A stretch of DNA of 64,000 bases from Pseudodesulfovibrio sp. zrk46 (GTDB lineage Bacteria; Desulfobacterota; Desulfovibrionia; Desulfovibrionales; Desulfovibrionaceae). A program made the translations under genes and the position numbers. The stretch is from NCBI RefSeq assembly GCF_012516435.1, contig NZ_CP051216.1:2622001-2686000 (forward strand). Direction: 5' to 3'. Shown here piece by piece: positions 9,097 through 18,205 of this stretch. Under the pieces are notes generated by a model. That model searched no databases. It worked only from the letters and a program-made list of their open reading frames with translations, and was not told the origin of the DNA. How positions within the stretch are numbered: the stretch's first letter is position 1; each line of letters opens with the position of its first letter.

Positions 9097-9645
9097 TTAC
9101 CTCACACCCCGTATAAGGTTTTTTACGATGGAGGCGTCCGGTCTGGGGATGACCACCGCCTCAATAAGATCTTTGCCCAAAGCGTGCTCCGCGGTGTCTG
9201 CCGCTTCTCGAACGGAGGCCACGTCGCCGCTTATGACGAAATATGATTTGCCGTTGATGCCCTGACCGGTCACCAGCTTGGCAAGAGTGATGTCCGAGCG
9301 CTTTACGGTCGCGTCGGCAGCCGCAATGCCTGCGGACACGCAGCGACATTCGATGATTCCGATAGCGCCGGGTTGTGGCTCGATGTTTTCCCTTTTGAGG
9401 GCGGCCATGAGCTGACGGGAAATGTTGGAGATGACGAAGCTGCCCTTGAGGGAACGACCGGACTCTTCGGCCTGTTGCACCGAAGCGGCAACGGCTGCGC
9501 GGTCGCCGGAGACGTAGATCATGTAGCGTCCGGAGCAGATGGTGCCTGCTTTGACCAGTTCCACATCAGCGGTCTTCATCATGGCATCCGCCAGCTCGAT
9601 TCCGGCGGCAATACCTCTGCACTCGACAACACCAAGGGTATCCAT
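9097..9645 (-). CDS. Tandem BMC-domain shell protein (BMC-T)
   Basis: The 182-residue protein has two BMC domains, beginning at TLGVVECRGIAAGIELADAM and at GAIGIIECRCVSAGIAAADA. It should form a pseudohexameric trimer. This is the second of three BMC-T proteins in the operon. It lies between the pentamer gene and the small Cys-rich protein with 17 and 3 nt gaps. Confidence 0.92.
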   Translation of the reverse strand: MDTLGVVECRGIAAGIELADAMMKTADVELVKAGTICSGRYMIYVSGDRAAVAASVQQAEESGRSLKGSFVISNISRQLMAALKRENIEPQPGAIGIIECRCVSAGIAAADATVKRSDITLAKLVTGQGINGKSYFVISGDVASVREAADTAEHALGKDLIEAVVIPRPDASIVKNLIRGVR

Positions 9646-9662
9646 GGGATTCTCCGTGTGTC

Positions 9663-9929
9663 CTAGCCTTCGTCAGAGCCGTCGATGATGCCGACGATGG
9701 CGGCGTCAACCGGGGCTTCCTGATTCTGCAGGGCCTTGCGGGCGGAACTGCCCAGAGAGACGAGGACACGCTCGCCGATGCCTGCGCTCACGCAGTCCAC
9801 GGCCACGATGCTTTCGCGGCGACCTTCGCTGACCGGATCGATCTTCTCGACGATCATGAGCTTCAGGCCGCACAGGGAATCTTCTTTGCGCGTGGCCCAG
9901 ACATTGCCGATGACTTTACCGATAATCAT
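9663..9929 (-). CDS. eutN: BMC-P pentameric vertex protein (EutN/CcmL family)
   Basis: The 88-residue protein starts MIIGKVIGNVWATRKEDSL and contains VDCVSAGIGERVLVSLGSSAR and VDAAIVGIIDG, the conserved pattern of EutN/CcmL. Pentamers of this family cap the vertices of the polyhedral shell. It is the only BMC-P gene in the window, so shell closure depends on it. Confidence 0.95.
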   Translation of the reverse strand: MIIGKVIGNVWATRKEDSLCGLKLMIVEKIDPVSEGRRESIVAVDCVSAGIGERVLVSLGSSARKALQNQEAPVDAAIVGIIDGSDEG

Positions 9930-9941
9930 ACGCCACCATCC

Positions 9942-10538
9942 TTACGATTCTTTTTGGATATTGAGATCAATGGCCTTGGCCGCCTCAACGGCAGCCGGTG
10001 TGACCAGCGCATTGCCGGGGACCATGAGTACGGAAGAACCAGCCATCTTGTTGATGACTGCTTCGGTGACAAGGGTTTCCCGGAACATGACCGTGTGCGG
10101 CTTTTCTGCCTTGAAGGCTGTCAGCCCGTAGGCCGCCAGCTTCTCTGCATGGGACTGGTAAGTATTGAACAGTGCTCCCGGCATGGTGTCAGCGTATGCC
10201 TCGTACTCGAACTCGAGCACTTCGACCTTGGTGCCTTGAAGCAGCAGCTTCAGGATGCACGACGTGGCAGCATCGCAAGCGCCGCCAGTGGCGAGGGATG
10301 CCATGGAGGCGCAGGGGAGCAGGGGAAGAATGTGTCGGCAAGGAGTCTGTCCCTGCATGTCTTCGTTGAGGAAGTAAAAATTGTATTCGTCACCAAGACA
10401 GCCGCGAACCTTTTCGGCCAGCAAGCAGTCCCGTTCGGCGAGGATCAGAGCGCACGGCTTGGATTCGGCGCCCTTGAGTTGGCGCACAACCTCGCGGGCG
10501 ATGGCCTGGACCAGTTCGTTCATGTCGTTCGTCTTCAT
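9942..10538 (-). CDS. Microcompartment-associated protein of unknown function
   Basis: This 198-residue protein is not confidently recognised. The N-terminal 20 residues (NELVQAIAREVVRQLKG) form an amphipathic helix like the encapsulation peptides of cargo proteins and are followed by a short linker. The body has alternating strands and helices (CALILAERD; YNFYFLNED; ASLATGGACDAATSCI; TVMFRETLVTEAVINKM; SVLMVPGNALVTPAAVEAA), compatible with a Rossmann or flavoprotein-like fold, with several conserved-looking Cys (CRH, PCAS, GACDAATSC). Proteins of similar size and place are known in eut and GRM loci, often just called ethanolamine-utilisation proteins. Tight spacing to EutJ (13 nt) and BMC-P (12 nt) ties it to the microcompartment. 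Confidence 0.7.
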   Translation of the reverse strand: MKTNDMNELVQAIAREVVRQLKGAESKPCALILAERDCLLAEKVRGCLGDEYNFYFLNEDMQGQTPCRHILPLLPCASMASLATGGACDAATSCILKLLLQGTKVEVLEFEYEAYADTMPGALFNTYQSHAEKLAAYGLTAFKAEKPHTVMFRETLVTEAVINKMAGSSVLMVPGNALVTPAAVEAAKAIDLNIQKES

Positions 10539-10551
10539 GGGAGCGACCTTC

Positions 10552-11370
10552 TTATGCGCAGTTCATGGCGATCCCCAGCGGGGTGACCAGGAAGGGGTTG
10601 GCAGGCTTGAGAACAGGGACACCCAGTTCCTTTTCCATGACTTGCTCCATGTCCTTGAGGCAGCAGGTGCCGCCGACAAGATAGATGCCGGAGACGTCAC
10701 GTCCCTCAATGTGCTTTTTGACGATGGAGGCCATCTTCTGGACCACGGGGCGGACAATGGTGAGGATTTCGGCTTGGCGTTCCGGATCCTTTTTCAGATC
10801 TTCCGCTTCCCTGAAAGTCAGGTCGTAGTGACCAGAAATGACGAGAGAAATATGTGTGCCGCCAGTGGCTTCATCAGCCACGTAGGTGACCTCGCCGTTT
10901 TCCAGTACGGAGAGGCCGGTGGTGCCGCCGCCGATGTCGACGATGACGCCGTTCTGGAGGCCCAACACGGCATTGGCCGCGGTGGGCTCATCCAGCGTTC
11001 CGGTTACCTCAAGGCCTGCACCTTCCACCACGTAGCGGTGGGTCTTGCAGTCCTTGTCGCCGGTGCCCGGAGGAACGGCAATGGCGGCGTGAGTCAGTTC
11101 CCGACCGAGGCGTTTGCTCAGCTTTTCAACCAACTCACGAACGATGCGTGTTGCACCGATATAATCCACCACGAGGCCGTCCTTGATGACTTGGGCGAAC
11201 TCCATGGCGCATGCGACCGGTTCCCTGGCATCATTCAAGACCACCACCACGATGTAAGCGGTGCCGAGGTCAACACCAACGTGGAGCTTTTCGTCGTGGC
11301 TGACCTTGACGGTATGCTCAAGGCAACGTTCCAGATCACTGATCTTCTGGTCGACAGATGCGAAGTCCAT
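10552..11370 (-). CDS. eutJ: EutJ-family Hsp70/actin-like protein
   Basis: At 272 residues this is an actin/Hsp70-fold ATPase without a substrate-binding domain. The phosphate loops are VGVDLGTAYIVVVV (about 32-45) and VIVDIGGGTTGLSV (about 140-153); the adenosine motif GIYLVGGTCCLKDMEQ is near 223. EutJ proteins are proposed chaperones for assembly or reactivation of microcompartment enzymes; the mechanism is not established. It lies 12 nt after pduL. Confidence 0.92.
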   Translation of the reverse strand: MDFASVDQKISDLERCLEHTVKVSHDEKLHVGVDLGTAYIVVVVLNDAREPVACAMEFAQVIKDGLVVDYIGATRIVRELVEKLSKRLGRELTHAAIAVPPGTGDKDCKTHRYVVEGAGLEVTGTLDEPTAANAVLGLQNGVIVDIGGGTTGLSVLENGEVTYVADEATGGTHISLVISGHYDLTFREAEDLKKDPERQAEILTIVRPVVQKMASIVKKHIEGRDVSGIYLVGGTCCLKDMEQVMEKELGVPVLKPANPFLVTPLGIAMNCA

Positions 11371-11382
11371 GGAGCTCTCCTT

Positions 11383-12057
11383 TTACTGTTTGGCGACGAT
11401 GCGGCCGGTGACTTTCTTGTTCCAGCCGGAACCGTTGCCTTCGTCCGGGTCAATGTGCATGGCCAGTTTGAACTGGGGATTTACGCGGACCAGCACATCT
11501 TCGAGGGTGACCGGACGCTCGGAGTCGAGATGCACGCACACCTTGTCGTTGTCGGAAACGCAGAAACGGCGGGCATCTTCAGGGGACATGTGGATGTGGC
11601 GTGAGGCTACGATCACACCTTCTTCGAGGCCCACAAGTCCGGTCTGGGAGGCAAGGATGATGCCCGGCGTGTCCTTGATGTCGCCGGACTGACGAACAGG
11701 GGCGTTGACGCCAAGGATGCGTGCGTCGGTTTTGGAGACTTCTATCTGGGAGCTGCCGCGGGAGGGACCGAGCACGGCCACGTTGTCCATGACGCCCTTG
11801 GGACCGATGAGGCGGACGCGCTCCTCTGCCAGGAATTGACCGGGCTGGGACAGATCGCGTGCCGGAGTCAGGGGATGGCCGAACAGCTCAATGGCATCGG
11901 CTTCGCTCAGGTGGACGTGACGTGCGGACAGTTCCACGGGAATGGTGTCGTCAGACACGACGCATTCCGGAGCAGCTACAGGGGCATTGTCTTTCAGTTC
12001 GTTCAGAACGGACTGGATGACTCCACCCAAAATTTCGTTGATGACTTTTTCGTTCAT
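11383..12057 (-). CDS. pduL: PduL-type phosphate propanoyl/acetyltransferase
   Basis: The 224-residue enzyme exchanges CoA for phosphate on acetyl-CoA, giving acetyl phosphate for acetate kinase and freeing CoA inside the shell. Both zinc-binding His segments of the duplicated PTAC domain are present: SARHVHLSEADA (about 44-55) and ASRHIHMSPEDA (about 150-161). An N-terminal amphipathic helix (VINEILGGVIQSVLNEL) matches the encapsulation peptide of microcompartment PduLs. The 148-nt gap upstream holds a strong hairpin. Confidence 0.95.
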   Translation of the reverse strand: MNEKVINEILGGVIQSVLNELKDNAPVAAPECVVSDDTIPVELSARHVHLSEADAIELFGHPLTPARDLSQPGQFLAEERVRLIGPKGVMDNVAVLGPSRGSSQIEVSKTDARILGVNAPVRQSGDIKDTPGIILASQTGLVGLEEGVIVASRHIHMSPEDARRFCVSDNDKVCVHLDSERPVTLEDVLVRVNPQFKLAMHIDPDEGNGSGWNKKVTGRIVAKQ

Positions 12058-12135
12058 GCTCGTTTCACTTCAATTTGTATCCGGCTCATTGTCCGAGCAT
12101 CGGCGTTGCGATGCGTGTCATTCAAACTTGTTGGC

Positions 12136-12169
12136 AGTGGAGGGGGAGCGTGGCGCTCCCGCCTCCACT
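12136..12169 (-). promoter_or_regulatory. Long intercistronic stem-loop after the first BMC-H gene
   Basis: A 15-bp GC-rich stem with one bulged base closes a TGG loop in the 148-nt gap between the BMC-H gene (12206) and pduL. It lacks a T-run. Like the hairpin at 8437 it directly follows a BMC-H gene, which suggests 3' stabilisation of the abundant shell message and lower expression of the downstream genes. Confidence 0.65.
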
Positions 12170-12205
12170 TTGCCTACAGCGCGGAAGTGATTCCGCGCCG
12201 TCATA

Positions 12206-12484
12206 TTATTCAGCGGTGGGCAGGATAGCTTCCACTTCGCCGTGCGGACGGGGGATGACGTGGATGCTGACCAGTTCGCCAACGTTCTTGGCAGCAGCAG
12301 CGCCTGCATCGACAGCAGCCTTGACAGCGCCGACATCACCACGGACCATGACGGTCACGAGGCCGCCACCGACCTTGGACTTACCCACGAGGGTAACGTT
12401 TGCAGCTTTAACCATAGCGTCAGCAGCTTCGACAGCGCCGACGAGGCCTTTGGTCTCGATCATTCCGAGAGCGTTGTTGGACAT
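12206..12484 (-). CDS. BMC-H hexameric shell protein
   Basis: The 92-residue PduA-type protein ([50 protein letters not shown]) should be a main facet tile. It has a strong ribosome binding site (AAAGGAGA) and is nearly a duplicate of the protein at 8481. Confidence 0.96.
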   Translation of the reverse strand: MSNNALGMIETKGLVGAVEAADAMVKAANVTLVGKSKVGGGLVTVMVRGDVGAVKAAVDAGAAAAKNVGELVSIHVIPRPHGEVEAILPTAE

Positions 12485-12546
12485 CAGATTTCTCCTTTAA
12501 ATGTTTGTTATTAAGCTCGTTGAGCCAGCCATTATCCCGGGTGAGA

Positions 12547-13986
12547 TTAAGCCATCTGTTTCAGTTGATCGACGATCATGGCAGTGATTGCCTGAACATC
12601 GAGATTCAAGGATTCGTTCTTCTCACAAGCGGAAGCGCACTGAGTGTTGCCCAGATCGTAAGCGATGCGGCGTACGTTCATGAGGTTCAGCGGAGTGACG
12701 TTGTCAGAGGTGGAGCTGCCGCCCACGGTTCCGCAGCCCAGAGTGAAGGACGGGAACAGGGAGGTGGAGAGGCCTACTGCGCCGTGGGTGGACGGAGTGT
12801 TCACCAGCATGCGGGAGACGGGCTTCTTCATGCCGAACTCGCAGATGACTTCTTCGTTGTGAGAGTGGATAGCCAGGGAGTGACCCACGCCGCCGTTTTC
12901 CAGCAGGGCGAAGCAGGTTTCGCAGGCTTCCTTCCAGTCTTCGACGACGTAGAAGCCGAGGAGCTGGGTCAGCTTCTCTTTGGAGAAGGGATATTTGGGG
13001 CCGATGCCTTCTTCATCGGAAACCAGCAGGCGAGTGCCCTGCGGGATCTCGATGCCAGCCAGCTTGGCGATGTACTGGGCGTCGCGGCCGACGATATCCG
13101 GGTTCATGGAACCGTTGCCGCGCTCCATGACAGCCTTGACCTTGTGCAGGTCGTGGCCTTCGAGGAAGTAACCGCCGTGGGCGATGAGGGTAGCCTTGAC
13201 CTTGTCCGCGATGACGCGGTCAACAACGATGGACTGCTCGGATGCGCAGACGGTGCCGTTGTCAAAGGTCTTGGATGCCATGATCTTGGAGATGGCGTCC
13301 TCGATGTCGGCGCTGCGTTCGATGTAGGCGGGCACGTTACCTGCGCCCACACCCAGAGCCGGGGTGCCGGAGCTGTAAGCAGCCTTGACCATGCCGGGGC
13401 CGCCGGTAGCCAGGATCAGGTCGGCAGCCTTCATGAGCTCGCCGCTGCCCTGCAGGGTGGGAACGCTCATGACGGCAACCATGTCTTCGCACACGCCGCA
13501 CTTGGCCAGTACGCCACGGATCATTTCAACGGTCTTGCCGATGCACTTCTTGGCGCTGGGGTGCGGGGTGAAGACAATGGCATTTCCGGATTTCAGGGAA
13601 ATGATGGTCTTGTAGATGGTCGTGGAGGTCGGGTTGGTGGAGGGGATGATACCCGCGATGACGCCCATGGGGACGGCCACTTCCACAACCTTTCTGTCCT
13701 TGTCGTCGCAGAGCACACCGATGGTCTTCATGTCCTTGGTGGCTGCGATGAGCTTCTCACTGGCCAGAATGTTCTTGGTTTTCTTGTCCTGCACCTTACC
13801 GAAGCCGGTCTCCTCAACCGCGAGAGCGGCGAGGGATTCAGCCTGAGCCACGGCCTCTTTGGCAATGGCTTCGACAATGGCGTTGACGCGTTCCTGATCG
13901 TACTCGGCAAAAGCAGCCTGAGCTACTTTTGCTGCGCGTACCAGGGAGCGGGCCTCTTGCATGGACAGCAGATCTTTATCGACCAT
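12547..13986 (-). CDS. cutF: CoA-acylating acetaldehyde dehydrogenase (active copy)
   Basis: This 479-residue enzyme oxidises acetaldehyde with NAD+ and CoA to acetyl-CoA inside the microcompartment. The catalytic Cys is residue 247 in FDNGTVCASEQS, and the oxyanion Asn lies in PSTNPTSTT near residue 116. The nucleotide-binding loop GGPGMVKAAYSSG is near 195. The N-terminus (DLLSMQEARSLVRAAKVAQ) and C-terminus (LDVQAITAMIVDQLKQ) are both amphipathic helices that could act in encapsulation. It pairs with the degenerate homologue at 18206, which shares its architecture but lacks these catalytic residues. The symbol follows usage for choline clusters. Confidence 0.95.
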   Translation of the reverse strand: MVDKDLLSMQEARSLVRAAKVAQAAFAEYDQERVNAIVEAIAKEAVAQAESLAALAVEETGFGKVQDKKTKNILASEKLIAATKDMKTIGVLCDDKDRKVVEVAVPMGVIAGIIPSTNPTSTTIYKTIISLKSGNAIVFTPHPSAKKCIGKTVEMIRGVLAKCGVCEDMVAVMSVPTLQGSGELMKAADLILATGGPGMVKAAYSSGTPALGVGAGNVPAYIERSADIEDAISKIMASKTFDNGTVCASEQSIVVDRVIADKVKATLIAHGGYFLEGHDLHKVKAVMERGNGSMNPDIVGRDAQYIAKLAGIEIPQGTRLLVSDEEGIGPKYPFSKEKLTQLLGFYVVEDWKEACETCFALLENGGVGHSLAIHSHNEEVICEFGMKKPVSRMLVNTPSTHGAVGLSTSLFPSFTLGCGTVGGSSTSDNVTPLNLMNVRRIAYDLGNTQCASACEKNESLNLDVQAITAMIVDQLKQMA

Positions 13987-13990
13987 TATG

Positions 13991-14599
13991 CTACTCCTCT
14001 ATGTTCTTGTAAGCATTAGCTATTGATTCAATAAGGCTCTTCTTGTTCGCCTTCTTGATTTCTTCATGAGTCATGGACAGTCCGGTCAGCGAGCGGGCGA
14101 TCTGACGCAGGGAGGCGACCTTCATCTTCTTCATCTGGGAGATGGAGTGACGCGCAACAGATGCGGCAGGCTCTTCGGCTGCATCTTCTTCAGCCGGAGT
14201 TTCCTCGGTCTTGGCCTCTTCTACCGGTGCTTCAGCCTGAGCTTCCATGATCGGGGTGACTTCTGCCGGTTCTTCGACAGGAGCGGTTTCCATCGGTTCT
14301 TCCACCTTGGGTGCTGCTTTCACAGGCTCGGTGGCGATGATGGAGGAAATTCCTTCGTCAGGACGGGCGATGACGTGCTTGGAGACCAGCGTGGCACCTT
14401 CGATGCGCTTGACCGTAGCTTCCGCAGCGTCCACCGCGGCCTGCACGGCAGACACTTCGCCGGTGACGGTGATGGTCACGAGGCCGCTGCCGACCTGTGT
14501 CCTCTCCAGCATGCGGACATCCGCAGCCTTGAGCATGGCGTCCGCCGCTTCGATGGCGGCTACCAGCCCTTGTGTTTCGATGAATCCTATTGCAGCCAT
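13991..14599 (-). CDS. BMC-H shell protein with acidic linker and Rho_N-like C-terminal domain
   Basis: Residues 1-90 are a normal BMC-H domain (AAIGFIETQGLVAAIEAADAM; GEVSAVQAAVDAAE; HVIARPDEG). A Pro/Glu/Ala-rich, strongly acidic stretch of about 60 residues follows, then a compact basic C-terminal module of about 45 residues (MKKMKVASLRQIARSLTG; ANKKSLIESIANAY). The module has the helix pattern of Rho_N/SAP/LEM-type domains, ending in a KKxLIxxI motif. Such domains usually bind nucleic acid or proteins. EutK and PduK also have C-terminal additions, of different type. The tail may face the lumen or the cytosol; which is unknown. Four nt separate it from the dehydrogenase gene. Confidence 0.9.
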   Translation of the reverse strand: MAAIGFIETQGLVAAIEAADAMLKAADVRMLERTQVGSGLVTITVTGEVSAVQAAVDAAEATVKRIEGATLVSKHVIARPDEGISSIIATEPVKAAPKVEEPMETAPVEEPAEVTPIMEAQAEAPVEEAKTEETPAEEDAAEEPAASVARHSISQMKKMKVASLRQIARSLTGLSMTHEEIKKANKKSLIESIANAYKNIEE

Positions 14600-14643
14600 G
14601 GTTTCATTCCCTGTGAGTTAAAGGTGCTCCGACAGTGCCACGG

Positions 14644-15573
14644 TTAGTGACGGACCACGGAAACCGGAAAATCGTATTTCTTGATGCTGTTTTCGATGCG
14701 CTCAAGATCGGCATCGCTCAGCTTGGGGTCGCCCTCGATGGGGTATTCCCAGCCCAACTGGTTGTATTTGTTTACGCCCATCTTGTGGTAGGGAAGCAGA
14801 TCCACTCCCTTGAAATTGTTGAGATCCTGATAGGGCTTGAGGAATTCGACCAGCTGGAGAATCTCTTTCTCGCCATCATTGACGCCCTTGAGGAGCGGCA
14901 TGCGGATTTTCACGTTGTAGCGATTGTCCAGCAGCCACTTGAGGTTCTCGAGGATCATCTCGTTGCGAACACCGGTCAGCTCGTGATGCTTGTCGGAATC
15001 CATGTGCTTGACGTCGTAGAGGAAGAGGTCGACGTAGTCGGCTACCTTCTCAATGACTTCGGGACGGGCGTAGCCGCAGGTCTCGATGGCGGTATTGATG
15101 CCACGCTGCTTGCAGACCTGAAGCAGGCTGGAAGCAGCCTGAGGCTGGGAGAGGACTTCGCCTCCGCCCAGAGTGGCGCCGCCGCCGGAGGTCTCGTAGA
15201 AGGGACGGTCCTCTTCGATGATGTCTGCGATTTCGGCGATGGTCTTGGATTCGCCCACGATGGCCAGTGCGGACTCCGGGCAGGCGTGCTCACATTTGCG
15301 GCAGCCAACACAGTCGATGTCGCGATCGACGATGTGCTTGCCTCCTGCGTCCATCCGGTGGATTCCCACCGGACAGACCGGGACGCATGCGCCGCAGTGG
15401 GCACACTGGTCCTTTTTCAGGAGAATCTGAAAGCCTTTATACTGACCTTCGGGATTCGAGCACCAGTCACAACGTAGGGGGCAGCCTTGAAAGAACACCA
15501 ACGTCCGCACACCCGGTCCGTCATACATATTGTATTTCTGGATATTGAATATCTGGGCTTTTCTTTCGATCAC
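14644..15573 (-). CDS. cutD: Choline TMA-lyase activating enzyme (radical SAM)
   Basis: CutD uses S-adenosylmethionine to create the glycyl radical on CutC. The 309-residue protein has the radical-SAM motif C-x3-C-x2-C in GCPLRCDWCSNPE (about 30-42), then two ferredoxin-type clusters CAHCGACVPVCPVG and CVGCRKCEHACPES (about 58-115), the layout of glycyl-radical activases. GGE appears in GGGEVLSQP, the SAM-binding motif. The frame runs further upstream into cutC, but GTG 15573 gives the family start (V/M)IERKAQIFNIQKYNMYDGPGVRT, and GAGAGAAC precedes it. It lies 61 nt after cutC. Confidence 0.96.
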   Translation of the reverse strand: MIERKAQIFNIQKYNMYDGPGVRTLVFFQGCPLRCDWCSNPEGQYKGFQILLKKDQCAHCGACVPVCPVGIHRMDAGGKHIVDRDIDCVGCRKCEHACPESALAIVGESKTIAEIADIIEEDRPFYETSGGGATLGGGEVLSQPQAASSLLQVCKQRGINTAIETCGYARPEVIEKVADYVDLFLYDVKHMDSDKHHELTGVRNEMILENLKWLLDNRYNVKIRMPLLKGVNDGEKEILQLVEFLKPYQDLNNFKGVDLLPYHKMGVNKYNQLGWEYPIEGDPKLSDADLERIENSIKKYDFPVSVVRH

Positions 15574-15634
15574 GATGTTCTCTCTGTTGTTTGGGTTACT
15601 CGAATCCCGGGGTAAGTAGGCTGATGGCTGTTGG

Positions 15635-18175
15635 TTAGATCTCGTGCAGCATGGTGCGGCTGATGATCTCGTCCTGAACGTCCTTGCAGAGTTCGACGAA
15701 GAAGGCGCTGTAGCCAGCCACGCGGACGACGAGATCACGGTACTTCTCAGGGTGCTTCTGAGCATCCAGGAGGGTGTCGTTGTCCAGGTAGTTGAACTGC
15801 ATTTCGCCGTTGCCGAGCATGCAGGCGGTGCGGATCAGGGTGATGATGCCGTTTTCACCTTCCGGGGTATCCAGCAGGCCGGACATCAGCTTGAAGTTGT
15901 GAACCATGCCGATGTTCATGTCTTCGTTGGGCATCTTGGAGACGGACTTGATGATGGCGGTGGGGCCCTTGAAGTCCGCGCCCTGAGTCGGGCTGATACC
16001 GTCGGAGAGAGGCATCCATGCGTCGCGGCCGTTGGCGGAGGCGCCCAGCAGCTGACCGAACGGGGTGTTGTTCGAGATGGACAGGGTGCCGTGGCTCAGC
16101 ACGGAGTACAGGGTCTTGTACTTGCGGTGCTCTTCTTCGGTGAAGTGAACCAGATCAGCGGCAATGGAGTCTGCGTAGTCGTCATCGTTACCGTACTTGG
16201 GTGCGGCGAGGCAGTCCTTCTGGACCTGCTCGTAGCCCTTGAATTCGGCGATGAGTGCAGCGTTGAGTTCCTGCAGGGTGTATTTCTTGTCGTCGAAGAC
16301 CAGCTTTTTGATGGCGGCCATGGAGTCGGCGTAGGTGGCCAGACCACTCCAGATGACGCCGGGACCGAAGTTGTACATGGCACCACCGGCGGAAACGTCG
16401 CGGCCGGTCTCCATGCAGCCCTCGTACATCATGGACATGAGCGGCTTGGGAGCATGCTCGCGGTGGACACGCTGGGAGATGACGGTAGCGATGCTGGTCT
16501 TCTCGGTGATCCACTTGATCTGGTCCTTAACGGCAGCTTCGAACTTCTCGTAAGTGTCGTACTGGCTCAGATCGCCTGCGTCCGGGGTCACCTGCTTGCC
16601 GTACCAGAGAGGTACGCCGTGGTTGAGGACGAGCTCGATGCAGATAGGCCACTGGGTGTAACCGGTGGAGGTCCACTGGTAGAGGCGGCCGGCCTTCTGC
16701 GGCTCAACGCAACCCATGAGGCAGTAGTCGCGGGCATCTTCCATGCTTACGCCCTTGGCGAGCATCATGGGGATGTGGGATTCGTCGAAGTGAACGGCGG
16801 GGAAGCCCATGCCGGAGCGGATGACGTCGACGATCTTCTTCAGGTACTTCTGCGGGGAGTTCTTGTGCACGCGAGTTGCCAGAGAAGGCTGGTAAATCTT
16901 CACGTGACGGACAGCGTCCATAAGCAGGTAGGTCAGGTCATTGGTAGCGTCCTGGCCCTTGCGGGTGACACCACCGACGCACATGTTTACGAAGGGCTGG
17001 TAACCGGCGAAGAACTTGGAGCCTTCTTCGGAGGTCAGCCACATCATCTCGGACATCTTGATCAGCATACAACCGGCCAGGTCGAATGCCTCGTACTCGG
17101 TCATGCGACCCGCTTCAAGGTCAGCCTTGAAGAACTCGTACATGTACTGGTCGACACGGCCGATGGACATGCCGGTCTGGTTTTCTTCCATGGGCAGCAG
17201 GGACTCGATGGTCCAGACAGCCTGGATGGCTTCCCAGAAGGTGGAGGGCTTGTGGGCCGGGACGCGAGCGTTGACTTCGGAAATCTTCAGCAGCTCGGCC
17301 TTGCGTGCGGGATCGGTCTCCTTGGTAGCCAGTTCGGCAGCGTAGGCGGAGATTCGCTTGGCGTAGATCATGACGCCTTCCGCGGTCTCGATCAGGGACT
17401 TGTAGAAGTAGATCTTCTCCAGATCCTCAGGGTTGGCGTAGTCCAGCTCCTCGAGGTGGGCTTTTGCTTCGGCCTGAATGTCGAGCATGCCCTTCTTCAT
17501 CAGGATGACGTCGTAACCCGGGTTGGAGTCGCCACCGCCGTTCACTGCGTGGTAGGAGCAGTCGGAAACGTAAGATTCACCGGACATCTGCCACAGGCCT
17601 GCTTCGCGGTACTGGCCTTCGCAGTACTCATCAACGGACTTGTGTTCCCAGTAGGGGAAGATCTCTTCGCGGAGTTCCTTCTTGTCTGCTTCGGAGACAT
17701 AAAAGGGGTCCTGAGGACGGGTTGCGATGGTGTCCAGCTCGGCCTTCATCCAGCGCCATTCGATGTCCGGAGAGAAGGCTCCGGCGCGAGGAGCGCCGTT
17801 AGGAGCGCCAACGATGAGTTCGTTGTCCTGAATGACGATCGGTGCGGTTTCGCAGCAGCGCTTGAAGGACTTCGAGCGCATCAGGATCGGGGGCAGGCCC
17901 GGGTTTTCCTTGGCGACCTGGGTGATGGTGCGTGCGCGGTGGATGCTCACGCTCGGGACGACCTTGAGGAAGGCCTCCTTCAGCTTCAGGTGACGCTCGG
18001 TCGGACCGTCGGGGATGCCGGCACCTTTGGTGCAAACGGGCTTGGCTGCTTCGGGCTGAGCGCTGAACACTTCAGCGGAAACACCCTCAAAGATCTTTCT
18101 GAGAGAGGAGCGGTCCTCGGGGCTCAGATTCTTGGTAGCTTCGGCAAGTTTATCGGAAAATGCTTGAAGATCCAC
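15635..18175 (-). CDS. cutC: Choline trimethylamine-lyase, glycyl radical enzyme
   Basis: CutC cleaves the C-N bond of choline, giving trimethylamine and acetaldehyde. With a GTG start at 18175 the protein is 846 residues, exactly the length of the D. alaskensis enzyme. The catalytic Cys489 is in MGCVEPQ and the radical Gly821 in RVAGYSAFF, both at the reference numbers. The block [19 protein letters not shown], which includes the choline-binding aspartate region, and SLATRVH match CutC rather than isethionate or glycerol lyases. GGAGG sits 8 nt before the GTG; the in-frame ATG five codons earlier lacks such a site. About 50 N-terminal residues ahead of the barrel (including [15 protein letters not shown]) are the likely encapsulation peptide. 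Confidence 0.98.
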   Translation of the reverse strand: MDLQAFSDKLAEATKNLSPEDRSSLRKIFEGVSAEVFSAQPEAAKPVCTKGAGIPDGPTERHLKLKEAFLKVVPSVSIHRARTITQVAKENPGLPPILMRSKSFKRCCETAPIVIQDNELIVGAPNGAPRAGAFSPDIEWRWMKAELDTIATRPQDPFYVSEADKKELREEIFPYWEHKSVDEYCEGQYREAGLWQMSGESYVSDCSYHAVNGGGDSNPGYDVILMKKGMLDIQAEAKAHLEELDYANPEDLEKIYFYKSLIETAEGVMIYAKRISAYAAELATKETDPARKAELLKISEVNARVPAHKPSTFWEAIQAVWTIESLLPMEENQTGMSIGRVDQYMYEFFKADLEAGRMTEYEAFDLAGCMLIKMSEMMWLTSEEGSKFFAGYQPFVNMCVGGVTRKGQDATNDLTYLLMDAVRHVKIYQPSLATRVHKNSPQKYLKKIVDVIRSGMGFPAVHFDESHIPMMLAKGVSMEDARDYCLMGCVEPQKAGRLYQWTSTGYTQWPICIELVLNHGVPLWYGKQVTPDAGDLSQYDTYEKFEAAVKDQIKWITEKTSIATVISQRVHREHAPKPLMSMMYEGCMETGRDVSAGGAMYNFGPGVIWSGLATYADSMAAIKKLVFDDKKYTLQELNAALIAEFKGYEQVQKDCLAAPKYGNDDDYADSIAADLVHFTEEEHRKYKTLYSVLSHGTLSISNNTPFGQLLGASANGRDAWMPLSDGISPTQGADFKGPTAIIKSVSKMPNEDMNIGMVHNFKLMSGLLDTPEGENGIITLIRTACMLGNGEMQFNYLDNDTLLDAQKHPEKYRDLVVRVAGYSAFFVELCKDVQDEIISRTMLHEI

Positions 18176-18205
18176 AGTATGTTCCTCCATGTAGAGATTC
18201 GCCGT

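Noticed and set aside
15635..18175. Isethionate sulfo-lyase (IslA) or glycerol dehydratase instead of CutC
   Set aside because: Length, C489 and G821 numbering, and the blocks around [11 protein letters not shown] match CutC; the locus has choline-type GRM1 gene content and no sulfonate transporter.
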